In this document: positions 24,242 through 38,585 of the stretch, piece by piece
Position numbering within the stretch: the stretch's first letter is position 1
How the letters are laid out: each line of letters opens with the position of its first letter
Source of the DNA: Cinclus cinclus
Taxonomy: Eukaryota > Chordata > Aves > Passeriformes > Cinclidae
Length of the DNA stretch: 64,000 nucleotides
Assembly (NCBI RefSeq): GCF_963662255.1
Contig: NW_026912157.1
Location: 213,501 to 277,500 of the forward strand
Direction: 5' to 3'
Program-made: the position numbers and the translations under genes
Notes under the pieces: generated by a model
What the model was told of the DNA's origin: nothing
Seen by the model: only the letters and a program-made list of their open reading frames with translations
Database searches by the model: none

Positions 24242-26872
24242 TCCTCCCAGACCAAAGCTGCCCCCTCCTCCAAACCTGGCTGCCATCGGAGGCCCAAACG
24301 CGCCCTACAAAATGACATCTGCCAAGTGGGCTCTTGAGTTTGGCTTTCTGGGGAAAAGTGCCTCCTTTCGGAGTCAACTTGCCTGCGGCTCATGCAGGTG
24401 TTTTGCCTACAAAAATTCCATAAGGACGAGGATTTCTCCCAGACCAAAGCTGCCCCCTCCTCCAAACCTGGCTGCCATCGGAGGCCCAAACGCGCCCCAC
24501 AAAATGACACCTGCCAAGTGGGCTCTTGAGTTTGGCTTCTTGGGGAAAATTGCCTCCTTTCGGAGTCAACTTGCCGGCGGCCCATGCAGGGCTTTTGCCT
24601 ACAAAAATTCCATAAGGACGAGGATTTCTCCCAGAACAAAGCTGCCCCCTCCTCCAAACCTGGCTGCCATCGGAGGCCCAAACGCGCCCTACAAAATGAC
24701 ATCTGCATTGTGGGTTCTTGAGTTTGGCTTCTTGGGGAAAAGTGCCTCCTTTCGGAGCCAACTTGCCTAACTTGCCTGCGGCCCGTCCTGGGCTTTTGAG
24801 TACAAAAATTCCATAAGGACGAGGATTTCTCCCAGACCAAAGCTGCTCCCTCCTCCAAACCTGGCTGCCATCGGAGGCCCAAACGCGCCCTACAAAATGA
24901 CATCTGCCAAGTGGGCTCTTGAGTTTGGCTTCTTGGGTAAAAGTGACTCCTTTCAAAACCAACTTGCCTGCGTCCCGTCCCGGACGTTTGCTACAAAAAT
25001 TCCATAAGGACGAGGATTCCTCCCAGACCAAAGCTGCCCCCTCCGCCAAACCTGGCTGCCATCGGAGGCCCAAACGCGCCCTACAAAATGACATCTGCCA
25101 AGCGGGCTCTTGAGTTTGGCTTCTTGGGGAAAAGTGCCTCCTTTCGGAGTCAACTTGCCGGCGGCCCATGCAGGGCTTTTGCCTACAAAAATTCCATAAG
25201 GACGAGGATTTCTCCCAGACCAAAGCTGCCCCCTCCTCCAAACCTGGCTGCCATCGGAGGCCCAAACGCGCCCTACAAAATGACACCTGCCAAGTGGGCT
25301 CTTGAGTTTGGCTTCTTGGGGAAAAGTGCCTCCTTTCGGAGCCAACTTGCCTAACTAGCCTGCGGCCTGTGCTGGGCTTTTGCCTACAAAAATTCCATAA
25401 GGACGAGGATTTCTCCCAGACCAAAGCTGCCCCCTCCTCCAAACCTGGCTGCCATCAGAGGCCCAAACGCGCCCTACAAAATGACATCTGCCAAGTGGGC
25501 TCTTGAGTTTGGCTTCTTGGGGAAAAGTGCCTCATTTCGGAGCCAAATTGCCTAACTTGACTGCGGCCCGTCCAGGGCTTTTGCCGCCAAAAATTCCAGA
25601 AGGACGAGGATTTCTCCCAGACCAAAGCTGCTCCCTCCTCCAAACCTGGCTGCCATCGGAGGCCCAAACGCACCCCACAAAATGACACCTGCATTGAGGG
25701 TTCTTGAGTTTGGCTTCCTGGGGAAAAGTGCCTCCTTTCGGAGTCAACTTGCCTGCGGCCCATGCAGGGCTTTTGCCTACAAAAATTCCAGAAGGACGAG
25801 GATTTCTCCCAGACCAAAGCTGCCCCCTCCTCCAAACCTGGCTGCCATCGGAGGCCCAAACGTGCCCCACCAAATGACACCTGCATTGAGGGTTCTTGAG
25901 TTTGGCTTCCTGGGGAAAAGTGCCTCCTTTCGGAGTCAACTTGCCTGCGGCCCATGTGGGGTTTTTGCCTACAAAAATTCCATAAGGACGAGGATTTCTC
26001 CCAGACCAAAGCTGCCCCCTCCTCCAAACCTGGCTGCCATCGGAGGCCCAAACGTGCCCTACAAAATGACACCTGCCAAGTGGGCTCTTGAGTTTGGCTT
26101 CTTGGGTGGAAGTGCCTCCTTTCAAAGCCAACTTGCCTGCGGCCCGTGCTGGGCTTTAGACTACAAAAATTCCATAAGGACGAGGATTTCTCCCAGACCA
26201 AAGCTGCCCCCTCCTCCAAACCTGGCTGCCATCGGAGGCCCAAACGCGCCCTACAAAATGACATCTGCCAAGTGGGCTCTTGAGTTTGGCTTCTTGCGGA
26301 AAAGTGCCTCCTTTCAAAGCCAACTTGCCTAACTAGCCTGCGGCCCGTGCTGGGCTTTAGACTACAAAAATTCCATAAGGACGAGGATTTCTCCCAGACC
26401 AAAGCTGCCCCCTCCTCCAAACCTGGCTGCCATCGGAGGCCCAAACGCGCCCCACAAAATGACATCTGCATTGAGGGTTCTTGAGTTTGGCTTCTTGGGG
26501 AAAAGTGCCTCCTTTCGGAGTCAACTTGCCTAACTTGCCTGCGGCCCATGTGGGGTTTTTGCCTACAAAAATTCCATAAGGACGAGGATTTCTCCCAGAC
26601 CAAAGCTGCCCCCTCCTCCAAACCTGGCTGCCATCGGAGGCCCAAACGCGCCCTACAAAATGACACCTGCCAAGTCGGCTCTTGAGTTTGCCTTCTTGGG
26701 GAAAAGTGACTCCTTTCAAAACCAACTTGCCTGCGTCCCGTCCTGGGCTTTTGCTACAAAAATTCCATAAGGACGAGGATTCCTCCCAGACCAAAGCTGC
26801 CCCCTCCTCCAAACCTGGCTGCCATCGGAGGCCCAAACGCGCCCTACAAAATGACACCTGCCAAGTCGGCTC
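23166..26872 (+). repeat. ~19-mer HOR unit, copy 1 (3,707 bp)
   Basis: It starts with the tail before a cgtcccggacg-head 191-bp monomer and matches 34,879-38,585 at a constant offset of 11,713. The length fits seven 201-, eight 192- and four 191-bp monomers. Private differences include catgcaggtgttttg near 24,395 (partner caggggtttt) and gagtttgccttcttgg near 26,690. Agreement at 11,713 continues past the unit to about 27,394. Confidence 0.85.
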
Positions 26873-29800
26873 TTGAGTTTGGCTTCTTGGGGTAAAGTGA
26901 CTCCTTTCAAAACCAACTTGCCTGCGTCCCGTCCTGGGCTTTTGCTACAAAAATTCCATAAGGACGAGGATTCCTCCCAGACCAAAGCTGCCCCCTCCTC
27001 CAAACCTGGCTGCCATCGGAGGCCCAAACGCGCCCGACAAAATGACATCTGCCAAGTGGGCTCTTGAGTTTGGCTTTCTGGGGAAAAGTGCCTCCTTTAG
27101 GAGTCAACTTGCCTGCGGCTCATGCAGGGGTTTTGCCTCCAAAAATTCCATAAGGACTAGGATTTCTCCCAGACCAAAGCTGCCCCCTCCTCCAAACCTG
27201 GCTGCCATCGGAGGCCCAAACGCGCCCTACAAAATGACACCTGCCAAGTGGGCTCTTGAGTTTGGCTTCTTGGGGAAAATTGCCTCCTTTCGGAGTCAAC
27301 TTGCCGGCGGCCCATGCAGGGCTTTTGCCTACAAAAATTCCATAAGGACGAGGATTTCTCCCAGAACAAAGCTGCCCCCTCCTCCAAACCTGGCTGCCAT
27401 CGGAGGCCCAAACGCGCCCTACAAAATGACATCTGCCAAGTGGGCTCTTGAGTTTGGCTTCTTGGGGAAAAGTGACTCCTTTCAAAGCCAACTTGCCTAA
27501 CTTGCCTGCGGCCCGTCCTGGGCTTTTGCCTACAAAAATTCCAGAAGGACAAGGATTTCTCCCAGACCAAAGCTGCTCCCTCCTCCAAACCTGGCTGCCA
27601 TCGGAGGCCCAAACGCGCCCTACAAAATGACATCTGCCAAGTGGGCTCTTGAGTTTGGCTTCTTGGGGAAAAGTGACTCCTTTCAAAACCAACTTGCCTG
27701 CGTCCCGTCCCGGACGTTTGCTACAAAAATTCCATAAGGACGAGGATTCCTCCCAGACCAAAGCTGCCCCCTCCGCCAAACCTGGCTGCCATCGGAGGCC
27801 CAAACGCGCCCTACAAAATGACATCTGCCAAGCGGGCTCTTGAGTTTGGCTTCTTGGGGAAAAGTGCCTCCTTTCGGAGTCAACTTGCCGGCGGCCCATG
27901 CAGGGCTTTTGCCTCCAAAAATTCCAGAAGGACGAGGATTTCTCCCAGACCAAAGCTGCCCCCTCCTCCAAACCTGGCTGCCATCGGAGGCCGAAACGCG
28001 CCCTACAAAATGACACCTGCCAAGTGGGCTCTTGAGTTTGGCTTCTTGGGGAAAAGTGCCTCCTTTCGGAGCCAACTTGCCTAACTAGCCTGCGGCCCGT
28101 GCAGGGCTTTTGCCTACAAAAATTCCATAAGGACGAGGATTTCTCCCAGACCAAAGCTGCCCCCTCCTCCAAACCTGGCTGCCATCAGAGGCCCAAACGC
28201 GCCCTACAAAATGACATCTGCCAAGTGGGCTCTTGAGTTTGGCTTCTTGGGGAAAAGTGCCTCCTTTCGGAGCCAAATTGCCTAACTTGCCTGCGGCCCG
28301 TCCTGGGCTTTTGCCTCCAAAAATTCCAGAAGGACGAGGATTTCTCCCAGACCAAAGCTGCCCCCTCCTCCAAACCTGGCTGCCATCGGAGGCCCAAACG
28401 CGCCCCACAAAATGACATCTGCCAAGCGGGTTCTTGAGTTTGGCTTCCTGGGGAAAAGTGCCTCCTTTCGGAGTCAACTTGCCTGCGGCCCATGCAGGGC
28501 TTTTGCCTACAAAAATTCCAGAAGGACGAGGATTTCTCCCAGACCAAAGCTGCCCCCTCCTCCAAACCTGGCTGCCATCGGAGGCCCAAACGTGCCCTAC
28601 AAAATGACACCTGCCAAGTGGGCTCTTGAGTTTGGCTTCTTGGGTGGAAGTGCCTCCTTTCAAAGCCAACTTGCCTAACTTGCCTGCGGCCCATGTGGGG
28701 TTTTTGCCTACAAAAATTCCATAAGGACGAGGATTTCTCCCAGACCAAAGCTGCCCCCTCCTCCAAACCTGGCTGACATCGGAGGCCCAAACGCGCCCTA
28801 CAAAATGACACCTGCCAAGTCGGCTCTTGAGTTTAGCTTCTTGGGGAAAAGTGACTCCTTTCAAAACCAACTTGCCTGCGTCCCGTCCTGGGCTTTTGCT
28901 ACAAAAATTCCATAAGGACGAGGATTTCTCCCAGACCAAAGCTGCCCCCTCCTCCAAACCTGGCTGCCATCGGAGGCCCAAACGCGCCCTACAAAATGAC
29001 ATCTGCCAAGTGGGCTCTTGAGTTTGGCTTTCTGGGGAAAAGTGCCTCCTTTCGGAGTCAACTTGCCTGCGGCTCATGCAGGGGTTTTGCCTACAAAAAT
29101 TCCATAAGGACGAGGATTTCTCCCAGACCAAAGCTGCCCCCTCCTCCAAACCTGGCTGCCATCGGAGGCCCAAACGCGCCCTACAAAATGACACCTGCCA
29201 AGTGGGCTCTTGAGTTTGGCTTCTTGGGGAAAAGTGACTCCTTTCAAAACCAACTTGCCTGTGTCCCGTCCCGGGCTTTTGCCTACAAAAATTCCATAAG
29301 GACGAGGATTTCTCCCAGAACAAAGCTGCCCCCTCCTCCAAACCTGGCTGCCATCGGAGGCCCAAACGCGCCCTACAAAATGACATCTGCATTGTGGGTT
29401 CTTGAGTTTGGCTTCTTGGGGAAAAGTGCCTCCTTTCGGAGCCAACTTGCCTAACTTGCCTGCGGCCCGTCCTGGGCTTTTGAGTGCAAAAATTCCATAA
29501 GGACGAGGATTTCTCCCAGACCAAAGCTGCCCCCTCCTCCAAACCTGGCTGCCATCGGAGGCCCAAACGCGCCCTACAAAATGACATCTGCCAAGTGGGC
29601 TCTTGAGTTTGGCTTCTTGGGGAAAAGTGACTCCTTTCAAAACCAACTTGCCTGCGTCCCGTCCCGGACGTTTGCTACAAAAATTCCATAAGGACGAGGA
29701 TTTCTCCCAGACCAAAGCTGCCCCCTCCGCCAAACCTGGCTGCCATCGGAGGCCCAAACGCGCCCTACAAAATGACATCTGCCAAGCGGGCTCTTGAGTT

Positions 29801-31555
29801 TGGCTTCTTGGGGAAAAGTGCCTCCTTTCGGAGTCAACTTGCCGGCGGCCCATGCAGGGCTTTTGCCTCCAAAAATTCCATAAGGACGAGGATTTCTCCC
29901 AGACCAAAGCTGCCCCCTCCTCCAAACCTGGCTGCCATCGGAGGCCCAAACGCGCCCTACAAAATGACACCTGCCAAGTGGGCTCTTGAGTTTGGCTTCT
30001 TGGGGAAAAGTGCCTCCTTTCGGAGCCAACTTGCCTAACTAGCCTGCGGCCCGTGCTGGGCTTTTGCCTACAAAAATTCCAGAAGGACGAGGATTTCTCC
30101 CAGACCAAAGCTGCCCCCTCCTCCAAACCTGGCTGCCATCGGAGGCCCAAACGTGCCCTACAAAATGACACCTGCCAAGTGGGCTCTTGAGTTTGGCTTC
30201 TTGGGTGGAAGTGCCTCCTTTCAAAGCCAACTTGCCTAATTTGCCTGCGGCCCATGTGGGGTTTTTGCCTACAAAAATTCCATAAGGACGAGGATTTCTC
30301 CCAGGCCAAAGCTGCCCCCTCCTCCAAACCTGGCTGACATCGGAGGCCCAAACGCGCCCTACAAAATGACACCTGCCAAGTCGGCTCTTGAGTTTGGCTT
30401 CTTGGGGAAAAGTGACTCCTTTCAAAACCAACTTGCCTGCGTCCCGTCCTGGGCTTTTGCTACAAAAATTCCATAAGGACGAGGATTTCTCCCAGAACAA
30501 AGCTGCCCCCTCCTCCAAACCTGGCTGCCATCGGAGGCCCAAACGCGCCCTACAAAATGACACCTGCCAAGTGGGCTCTTGAGTTTGGCTTCTTGGGGAA
30601 AATTGCCTCCTTTCGGAGTCAACTTGCCGGCGGCCCATGCAGGGCTTTTGCCTACAAAAATTCCATAAGGACGAGGATTTCTCCCAGAACAAAGCTGCCC
30701 CCTCCTCCAAACCTGGCTGCCATCGGAGGCCCAAACGCGCCCTACAAAATGACATCTGCATTGTGGGTTCTTGAGTTTGGCTTCTTGGGGAAAAGTGCCT
30801 CCTTTCGGAGCCAACTTGCCTAACTTGCCTGCGGCCCGTCCTGGGCTTTTGAGTACAAAAATTCCATAAGGACGAGGATTTCTCCCAGACCAAAGCTGCT
30901 CCCTCCTCCAAACCTGGCTGCCATCGGAGGCCCAAACGCGCCCTACAAAATGACATCTGCCAAGTGGGCTCTTGAGTTTGGCTTCTTGGGGAAAAGTGAC
31001 TCCTTTCAAAACCAACTTGCCTGCGTCCCGTCCCGGACGTTTGCTACAAAAATTCCATAAGGACGAGGATTCCTCCCAGACCAAAGCTGCCCCCTCCGCC
31101 AAACCTGGCTGCCGTCGGAGGCCCAAACGCGCCCTACAAAATGACATCTGCCAAGCGGGCTCTTGAGTTTGGCTTCTTGGGGAAAAGTGCCTCCTTTCGG
31201 AGTCAACTTGCCGGCGGCCCATGCAGGGCTTTTGCCTACAAAAATTCCATAAGGACGAGGATTTCTCCCAGACCAAAGCTGCCCCCTCCTCCAAACCTGG
31301 CTGCCATCGGAGGCCCAAACGCGCCCTACAAAATGACACCTGCCAAGTGGGCTCTTGAGTTTGGCTTCTTGGGGAAAAGTGCCTCCTTTCAAAGCCAACT
31401 TGCCTAACTTGCCTGCGGCCCGTCCTGGGCTTTTGCCTACAAAATTTCCAGAAGGACAAGGATTTCTCCCAGACCAAAGCTGCTCCCTCCTCCAAACCTG
31501 GCTGCCATCGGAGGCCCAAACGCGCCCTACAAAATGACATCTGCCAAGTGGGCTC
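26873..31555 (+). repeat. HOR mosaic between 19-mer copies 1 and 2
   Basis: Up to about 27,394 it matches 38,586-39,107. Positions about 28,233-28,820 match 39,946-40,533 at the same offset of 11,713, and 29,603 onward matches 41,518 onward at 11,915. The changes of offset are single monomer gains or losses. From about 30,125 the sequence matches 21,735 onward at offset 8,390. Local variants include ctttaggagtc near 27,098, ggactaggatt near 27,154 and gaggccgaaacgcg near 27,989. Confidence 0.78.
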
Positions 31556-34500
31556 TTGAGTTTGGCTTCTTGGGGAAAAGTGACTCCTTTCAAAACCAAC
31601 TTGCCTGCGTCCCGTCCCGGACGTTTGCTACAAAAATTCCATAAGGACGAGGATTCCTCCCAGACCAAAGCTGCCCCCTCCGCCAAACCTGGCTGCCATC
31701 GGAGGCCCAAACGCGCCCTACAAAATGACACCTGCCAAGTCGGCTCTTGAGTTTGGCTTCTTGGGGAAAAGTGCCTCCTTTCGGAGCCAACTTGCCTAAC
31801 TAGCCTGCGGCCCGTGCTGGGCTTTTGCCTACAAAAATTCCAGAAGGACGAGGATTTCTCCCAGACCAAAGCTGCCCCCTCCTCCAAACCTGGCTGCCAT
31901 TGGAGGCCCAAACGCGCCCCACAAAATGACACCTGCATTGAGGGTTCTTGAGTTTGGCTTCCTGGGGAAAAGTGCCTCCTTTCGGAGTCAACTTGCCTGC
32001 GGCCCATGCAGGGCTTTTGCCTACAAAAATTCCAGAAGGACGAGGATTTCTCCCAGACCAAAGCTGCCCCCTCCTCCAAACCTGGCTGCCATCGGAGGCC
32101 CAAACGTGCCCTACAAAATGACACCTGCCAAGTGGGCTCTTGAGTTTGGCTTCTTGGGTGGAAGTGCCTCCTTTCAAAGCCAACTTGCCTAATTTGCCTG
32201 CGGCCCATGTGGGGTTTTTGCCTACAAAAATTCCATAAGGACGAGGATTTCTCCCAGGCCAAAGCTGCCCCCTCCTCCAAACCTGGCTGACATCGGAGGC
32301 CCAAACGCGCCCTACAAAATGACACCTGCCAAGTCGGCTCTTGAGTTTGGCTTCTTGGGGAAAAGTGACTCCTTTCAAAACCAACTTGCCTGCGTCCCGT
32401 CCTGGGCTTTTGCTACAAAAATTCCATAAGGACGAGGATTCCTCCCAGACCAAAGCTGCCCCCTCCTCCAAACCTGGCTGCCATCGGAGGCCCAAACGCG
32501 CCCTACAAAATGACATCTGCCAAGTGGGCTCTTGAGTTTGGCTTTCTGGGGAAAAGTGCCTCCTTTCGGAGTCAACTTGCCTGCGGCTCATGCAGGGGTT
32601 TTGCCTACAAAAATTCCATAAGGACGAGGATTTCTCCCAGACCAAAGCTGCCCCCTCCTCCAAACCTGGCTGCCATCGGAGGCCCAAACGCGCCCTACAA
32701 AATGACACCTGCCAAGTGGGCTCTTGAGTTTGGCTTCTTGGGGAAAATTGCCTCCTTTCGGAGTCAACTTGCCGGCGGCCCATGCAGGGCTTTTGCCTAC
32801 AAAAATTCCATAAGGACGAGGATTTCTCCCAGAACAAAGCTGCCCCCTCCTCCAAACCTGGCTGCCATCGGAGGCCCAAACGCGCCCTACAAAATGACAT
32901 CTGCATTGTGGGTTCTTGAGTTTGGCTTCTTGGGGAAAAGTGCCTCCTTTCGGAGCCAACTTGCCTAACTTGCCTGCGGCCCGTCCTGGGCTTTTGAGTA
33001 CAAAAATTCCATAAGGACGAGGATTTCTCCCAGACCAAAGCTGCTCCCTCCTCCAAACCTGGCTGCCATCGGAGGCCCAAACGCGCCCTACAAAATGACA
33101 TCTGCCCAGTGGGCTCTTGAGTTTGGCTTCTTGGGGAAAAGTGACTCCTTTCAAAACCAACTTGCCTGCGTCCCGTCCCGGACGTTTGCTACAAAAATTC
33201 CATAAGGACGAGGATTCCTCCCAGACCAAAGCTGCCCCCTCCGCCAAACCTGGCTGCCATCGGAGGCCCAAACGCGCCCTACAAAATGACATCTGCCAAG
33301 CGGGCTCTTGAGTTTGGCTTCTTGGGGAAAAGTGCCTCCTTTCGGAGTCAACTTGCCGGCGGCCCATGCAGGGCTTTTGCCTACAAAAATTCCATAAGGA
33401 CGAGGATTTCTCCCAGACCAAAGCTGCCCCCTCCTCCAAACCTGGCTGCCATCGGAGGCCCAAACGCGCCCTACAAAATGACACCTGCCAAGTGGGCTCT
33501 TGAGTTTGGCTTCTTGGGGAAAAGTGCCTCCTTTCGGAGCCAACTTGCCTAACTAGCCTGCGGCCTGTGCTGGGCTTTTGCCTACAAAAATTCCATAAGG
33601 ACGAGGATTTCTCCCAGACCAAAGCTGCCCCCTCCTCCAAACCTGGCTGCCATCAGAGGCCCAAACGCGCCCTACAAAATGACATCTGCCAAGTGGGCTC
33701 TTGAGTTTGGCTTCTTGGGGAAAAGTGCCTCATTTCGGAGCCAAATTGCCTAACTTGACTGCGGCCCGTCCAGGGCTTTTGCCGCCAAAAATTCCAGAAG
33801 GACGAGGATTTCTCCCAGACCAAAGCTGCCCCCTCCTCCAAACCTGGCTGCCATCGGAGGACCAAACGTGCCCCACCAGATGACACCTGCATTGAGGGTT
33901 CTTGAGTTTGGCTTCCTGGGGAAAAGTGCCTCCTTTCGGAGTCAACTTGCCTGCGGCCCATGCAGGGCTTTTGCCTACAAAAATTCCATAAGGACGAGGA
34001 TTTCTCCCAGACCAAAGCTGCCCCCTCCTCCAAACCTGGCTGCCATCGGAGGCCCAAACGTGCCCTACAAAATGACACCTGCCAAGTGGGCTCTTGAGTT
34101 TGGCTTCTTGGGTGGAAGTGCCTCCTTTCAAAGCCAACTTGCCTGCGGCCCGTGCTGGGCTTTAGACTACAAAAATTCCATAAGGACGAGGATTTCTCCC
34201 AGACCAAAGCTGCCCCCTCCTCCAAACCTGGCTGCCATCGGAGGCCCAAACGCGCCCTACAAAATGACATCTGCCAAGTGGGCTCTTGAGTTTGGCTTCT
34301 TGCGGAAAAGTGCCTCCTTTCAAAGCCAACTTGCCTAACTAGCCTGCGGCCCGTGCTGGGCTTTAGACTACAAAAATTCCATAAGGACGAGGATTTCTCC
34401 CAGACCAAAGCTGCCCCCTCCTCCAAACCTGGCTGCCATCGGAGGCCCAAACGCGCCCCACAAAATGACATCTGCATTGAGGGTTCTTGAGTTTGGCTTC

Positions 34501-34878
34501 TTGGGGAAAAGTGCCTCCTTTCGGAGTCAACTTGCCTAACTTGCCTGCGGCCCATGTGGGGTTTTTGCCTACAAAAACTCCATAAGGACGAGGATTTCTC
34601 CCAGACCAAAGCTGCCCCCTCCTCCAAACCTGGCTGCCATCGGAGGCCCAAACGCGCCCTACAAAATGACACCTGCCAAGTCGGCTCTTGAGTTTGGCTT
34701 CTTGGGGAAAAGTGACTCCTTTCAAAACCAACTTGCCTGCGTCCCGTCCTGGGCTTTTGCTACAAAAATTCCATAAGGACGAGGATTCCTCCCAGACCAA
34801 AGCTGCCCCCTCCTCCAAACCTGGCTGCCATCGGAGGCCCAAACGCGCCCTACAAAATGACACCTGCCAAGTCGGCTC
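31556..34878 (+). repeat. 19-mer HOR unit, copy 2, short by two monomers (3,323 bp)
   Basis: It matches copy 1 at successive offsets of 8,390, 8,198 and 8,006. Each step of 192 marks the loss of one 192-bp monomer, near 31,735 and near 33,830. It abuts copy 3 directly, giving a local period of 3,323 bp (17 monomers). The deletion scars are clean monomer-to-monomer joins: one gives a hybrid gccaagtcgg tail followed by gtgcctcctttcggag near 31,740-31,780. Confidence 0.83.
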
Positions 34879-37800
34879 TTGAGTTTGGCTTCTTGGGGAA
34901 AAGTGACTCCTTTCAAAACCAACTTGCCTGCGTCCCGTCCCGGACGTTTGCTACAAAAATTCCATAAGGACGAGGATTCCTCCCAGACCAAAGCTGCCCC
35001 CTCCGCCAAACCTGGCTGCCATCGGAGGCCCAAACGCGCCCTACAAAATGACATCTGCCAAGCGGGCTCTTGAGTTTGGCTTCTTGGGGAAAAGTGCCCC
35101 CTTTCGGAGTCAACTTGCCGGCGGCCCATGCAGGGCTTTTGCCTCCAAAAATTCCATAAGGACGAGGATTTCTCCCAGACCAAAGCTGCCCCCTCCTCCA
35201 AACCTGGCTGCCATCGGAGGCCCAAACGCGCCCTACAAAATGACACCTGCCAAGTGGGCTCTTGAGTTTGGCTTCTTGGGGAAAAGTGCCTCCTTTCGGA
35301 GCCAACTTGCCTAACTAGCCTGCGGCCCGTGCTGGGCTTTTGCCTACAAAAATTCCAGAAGGACGAGGATTTCTCCCAGACCAAAGCTGCCCCCTCCTCC
35401 AAACCTGGCTGCCATTGGAGGCCCAAACGCGCCCCACAAAATGACACCTGCATTGAGGGTTCTTGAGTTTGGCTTCCTGGGGAAAAGTGCCTCCTTTCGG
35501 AGTCAACTTGCCTGCGGCCCATGCAGGGCTTTTGCCTACAAAAATTCCAGAAGGACGAGGATTTCTCCCAGACCAAAGCTGCCCCCTCCTCCAAACCTGG
35601 CTGCCATCGGAGGCCCAAACGTGCCCTACAAAATGACACCTGCCAAGTGGGCTCTTGAGTTTGGCTTCTTGGGTGGAAGTGCCTCCTTTCAAAGCCAACT
35701 TGCCTAATTTGCCTGCGGCCCATGTGGGGTTTTTGCCTACAAAAATTCCATAAGGACGAGGATTTCTCCCAGACCAAAGCTGCCCCCTCCTCCAAACCTG
35801 GCTGACATCGGAGGCCCAAACGCGCCCTACAAAATGACACCTGCCAAGTCGGCTCTTGAGTTTGGCTTCTTGGGTAAAAGTGACTCCTTTCAAAACCAAC
35901 TTGCCTGCGTCCCGTCCTGGGCTTTTGCTACAAAAATTCCATAAGGACGAGGATTCCTCCCAGACCAAAGCTGCCCCCTCCTCCAAACCTGGCTGCCATC
36001 GGAGGCCCAAACGCGCCCTACAAAATGACATCTGCCAAGTGGGCTCTTGAGTTTGGCTTTCTGGGGAAAAGTGCCTCCTTTCGGAGTCAACTTGCCTGCG
36101 GCTCATGCAGGGGTTTTGCCTACAAAAATTCCATAAGGACGAGGATTTCTCCCAGACCAAAGCTGCCCCCTCCTCCAAACCTGGCTGCCATCGGAGGCCC
36201 AAACGCGCCCTACAAAATGACACCTGCCAAGTGGGCTCTTGAGTTTGGCTTCTTGGGGAAAATTGCCTCCTTTCGGAGTCAACTTGCCGGCGGCCCATGC
36301 AGGGCTTTTGCCTACAAAAATTCCATAAGGACGAGGATTTCTCCCAGAACAAAGCTGCCCCCTCCTCCAAACCTGGCTGCCATCGGAGGCCCAAACGCGC
36401 CCTACAAAATGACATCTGCATTGTGGGTTCTTGAGTTTGGCTTCTTGGGGAAAAGTGCCTCCTTTCGGAGCCAACTTGCCTAACTTGCCTGCGGCCCGTC
36501 CTGGGCTTTTGAGTACAAAAATTCCATAAGGACGAGGATTTCTCCCAGACCAAAGCTGCTCCCTCCTCCAAACCTGGCTGCCATCGGAGGCCCAAACGCG
36601 CCCTACAAAATGACATCTGCCAAGTGGGCTCTTGAGTTTGGCTTCTTGGGGAAAAGTGACTCCTTTCAAAACCAACTTGCCTGCGTCCCGTCCCGGACGT
36701 TTGCTACAAAAATTCCATAAGGACGAGGATTCCTCCCAGACCAAAGCTGCCCCCTCCGCCAAACCTGGCTGCCATCGGAGGCCCAAACGCGCCCTACAAA
36801 ATGACATCTGCCAAGCGGGCTCTTGAGTTTGGCTTCTTGGGGAAAAGTGCCTCCTTTCGGAGTCAACTTGCCTGCGGCCCATGCAGGGCTTTTGCCTACA
36901 AAAATTCCATAAGGACGAGGATTTCTCCCAGACCAAAGCTGCCCCCTCCTCCAAACCTGGCTGCCATCGGAGGCCCAAACGCGCCCTACAAAATGACACC
37001 TGCCAAGTGGGCTCTTGAGTTTGGCTTCTTGGGGAAAAGTGCCTCCTTTCGGAGCCAACTTGCCTAACTAGCCTGCGGCCTGTGCTGGGCTTTTGCCTAC
37101 AAAAATTCCATAAGGACGAGGATTTCTCCCAGACCAAAGCTGCCCCCTCCTCCAAACCTGGCTGCCATCAGAGGCCCAAACGCGCCCTACAAAATGACAT
37201 CTGCCAAGTGGGCTCTTGAGTTTGGCTTCTTGTGGAAAAGTGCCTCATTTCGGAGCCAAATTGCCTAACTTGACTGCGGCCCGTCCAGGGCTTTTGCCGC
37301 CAAAAATTCCAGAAGGACGAGGATTTCTCCCAGACCAAAGCTGCTCCCTCCTCCAAACCTGGCTGCCATCGGAGGCCCAAACGCACCCCACAAAATGACA
37401 CCTGCATTGAGGGTTCTTGAGTTTGGCTTCCTGGGGAAAAGTGCCTCCTTTCGGAGTCAACTTGCCTGCGGCCCATGCAGGGCTTTTGCCTACAAAAATT
37501 CCAGAAGGACGAGGATTTCTCCCAGACCAAAGCTGCCCCCTCCTCCAAACCTGGCTGCCATCGGAGGCCCAAACGTGCCCCACCAAATGACACCTGCATT
37601 GAGGGTTCTTGAGTTTGGCTTCCTGGGGAAAAGTGCCTCCTTTCGGAGTCAACTTGCCTGCGGCCCATGTGGGGTTTTTGCCTGCAAAAATTCCAGAAGG
37701 ACGAGGATTTCTCCCAGACCAAAGCTGCCCCCTCCTCCAAACCTGGCTGCCATCGGAGGCCCAAACGTGCCCTACAAAATGACACCTGCCAAGTGGGCTC

Positions 37801-38585
37801 TTGAGTTTGGCTTCTTGGGTGGAAGTGCCTCCTTTCAAAGCCAACTTGCCTGCGGCCCGTGCTGGGCTTTAGACTACAAAAATTCCATAAGGACGAGGAT
37901 TTCTCCCAGACCAAAGCTGCCCCCTCCTCCAAACCTGGCTGCCATCGGAGGCCCAAACGTGCCCTACAAAATGACATCTGCCAAGTGGGCTCTTGAGTTT
38001 GGCTTCTTGCGGAAAAGTGCCTCCTTTCAAAGCCAACTTGCCTAACTAGCCTGCGGCCCGTGCTGGGCTTTAGACTACAAAAATTCCATAAGGACGAGGA
38101 TTTCTCCCAGACCAAAGCTGCCCCCTCCTCCAAACCTGGCTGCCATCGGAGGCCCAAACGCGCCCCACAAAATGACATCTGCATTGAGGGTTCTTGAGTT
38201 TGGCTTCTTGGGGAAAAGTGCCTCCTTTCGGAGTCAACTTGCCTAACTTGCCTGCGGCCCATGTGGGGTTTTTGCCTACAAAAATTCCATAAGGACGAGG
38301 ATTTCTCCCAGACCAAAGCTGCCCCCTCCTCCAAACCTGGCTGCCATCGGAGGCCCAAACGCGCCCTACAAAATGACACCTGCCAAGTCGGCTCTTGAGT
38401 TTGGCTTCTTGGGGAAAAGTGACTCCTTTCAAAACCAACTTGCCTGCGTCCCGTCCTGGGCTTTTGCTACAAAAATTCCATAAGGACGAGGATTCCTCCC
38501 AGACCAAAGCTGCCCCCTCCTCCAAACCTGGCTGCCATCGGAGGCCCAAACGCGCCCTACAAAATGACACCTGCCAAGTCGGCTC
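34879..38585 (+). repeat. 19-mer HOR unit, copy 3 (3,707 bp)
   Basis: It is collinear with copy 1 at offset 11,713 with no length change. Differences noted: gtgccccctttcgg near 35,095, cttgcctgcggcccatg instead of cttgccggcggcccatg near 36,870, cttcttgtggaaaag near 37,230 and gcctgcaaaaattccag near 37,682. Agreement continues to about 39,107. Confidence 0.86.
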
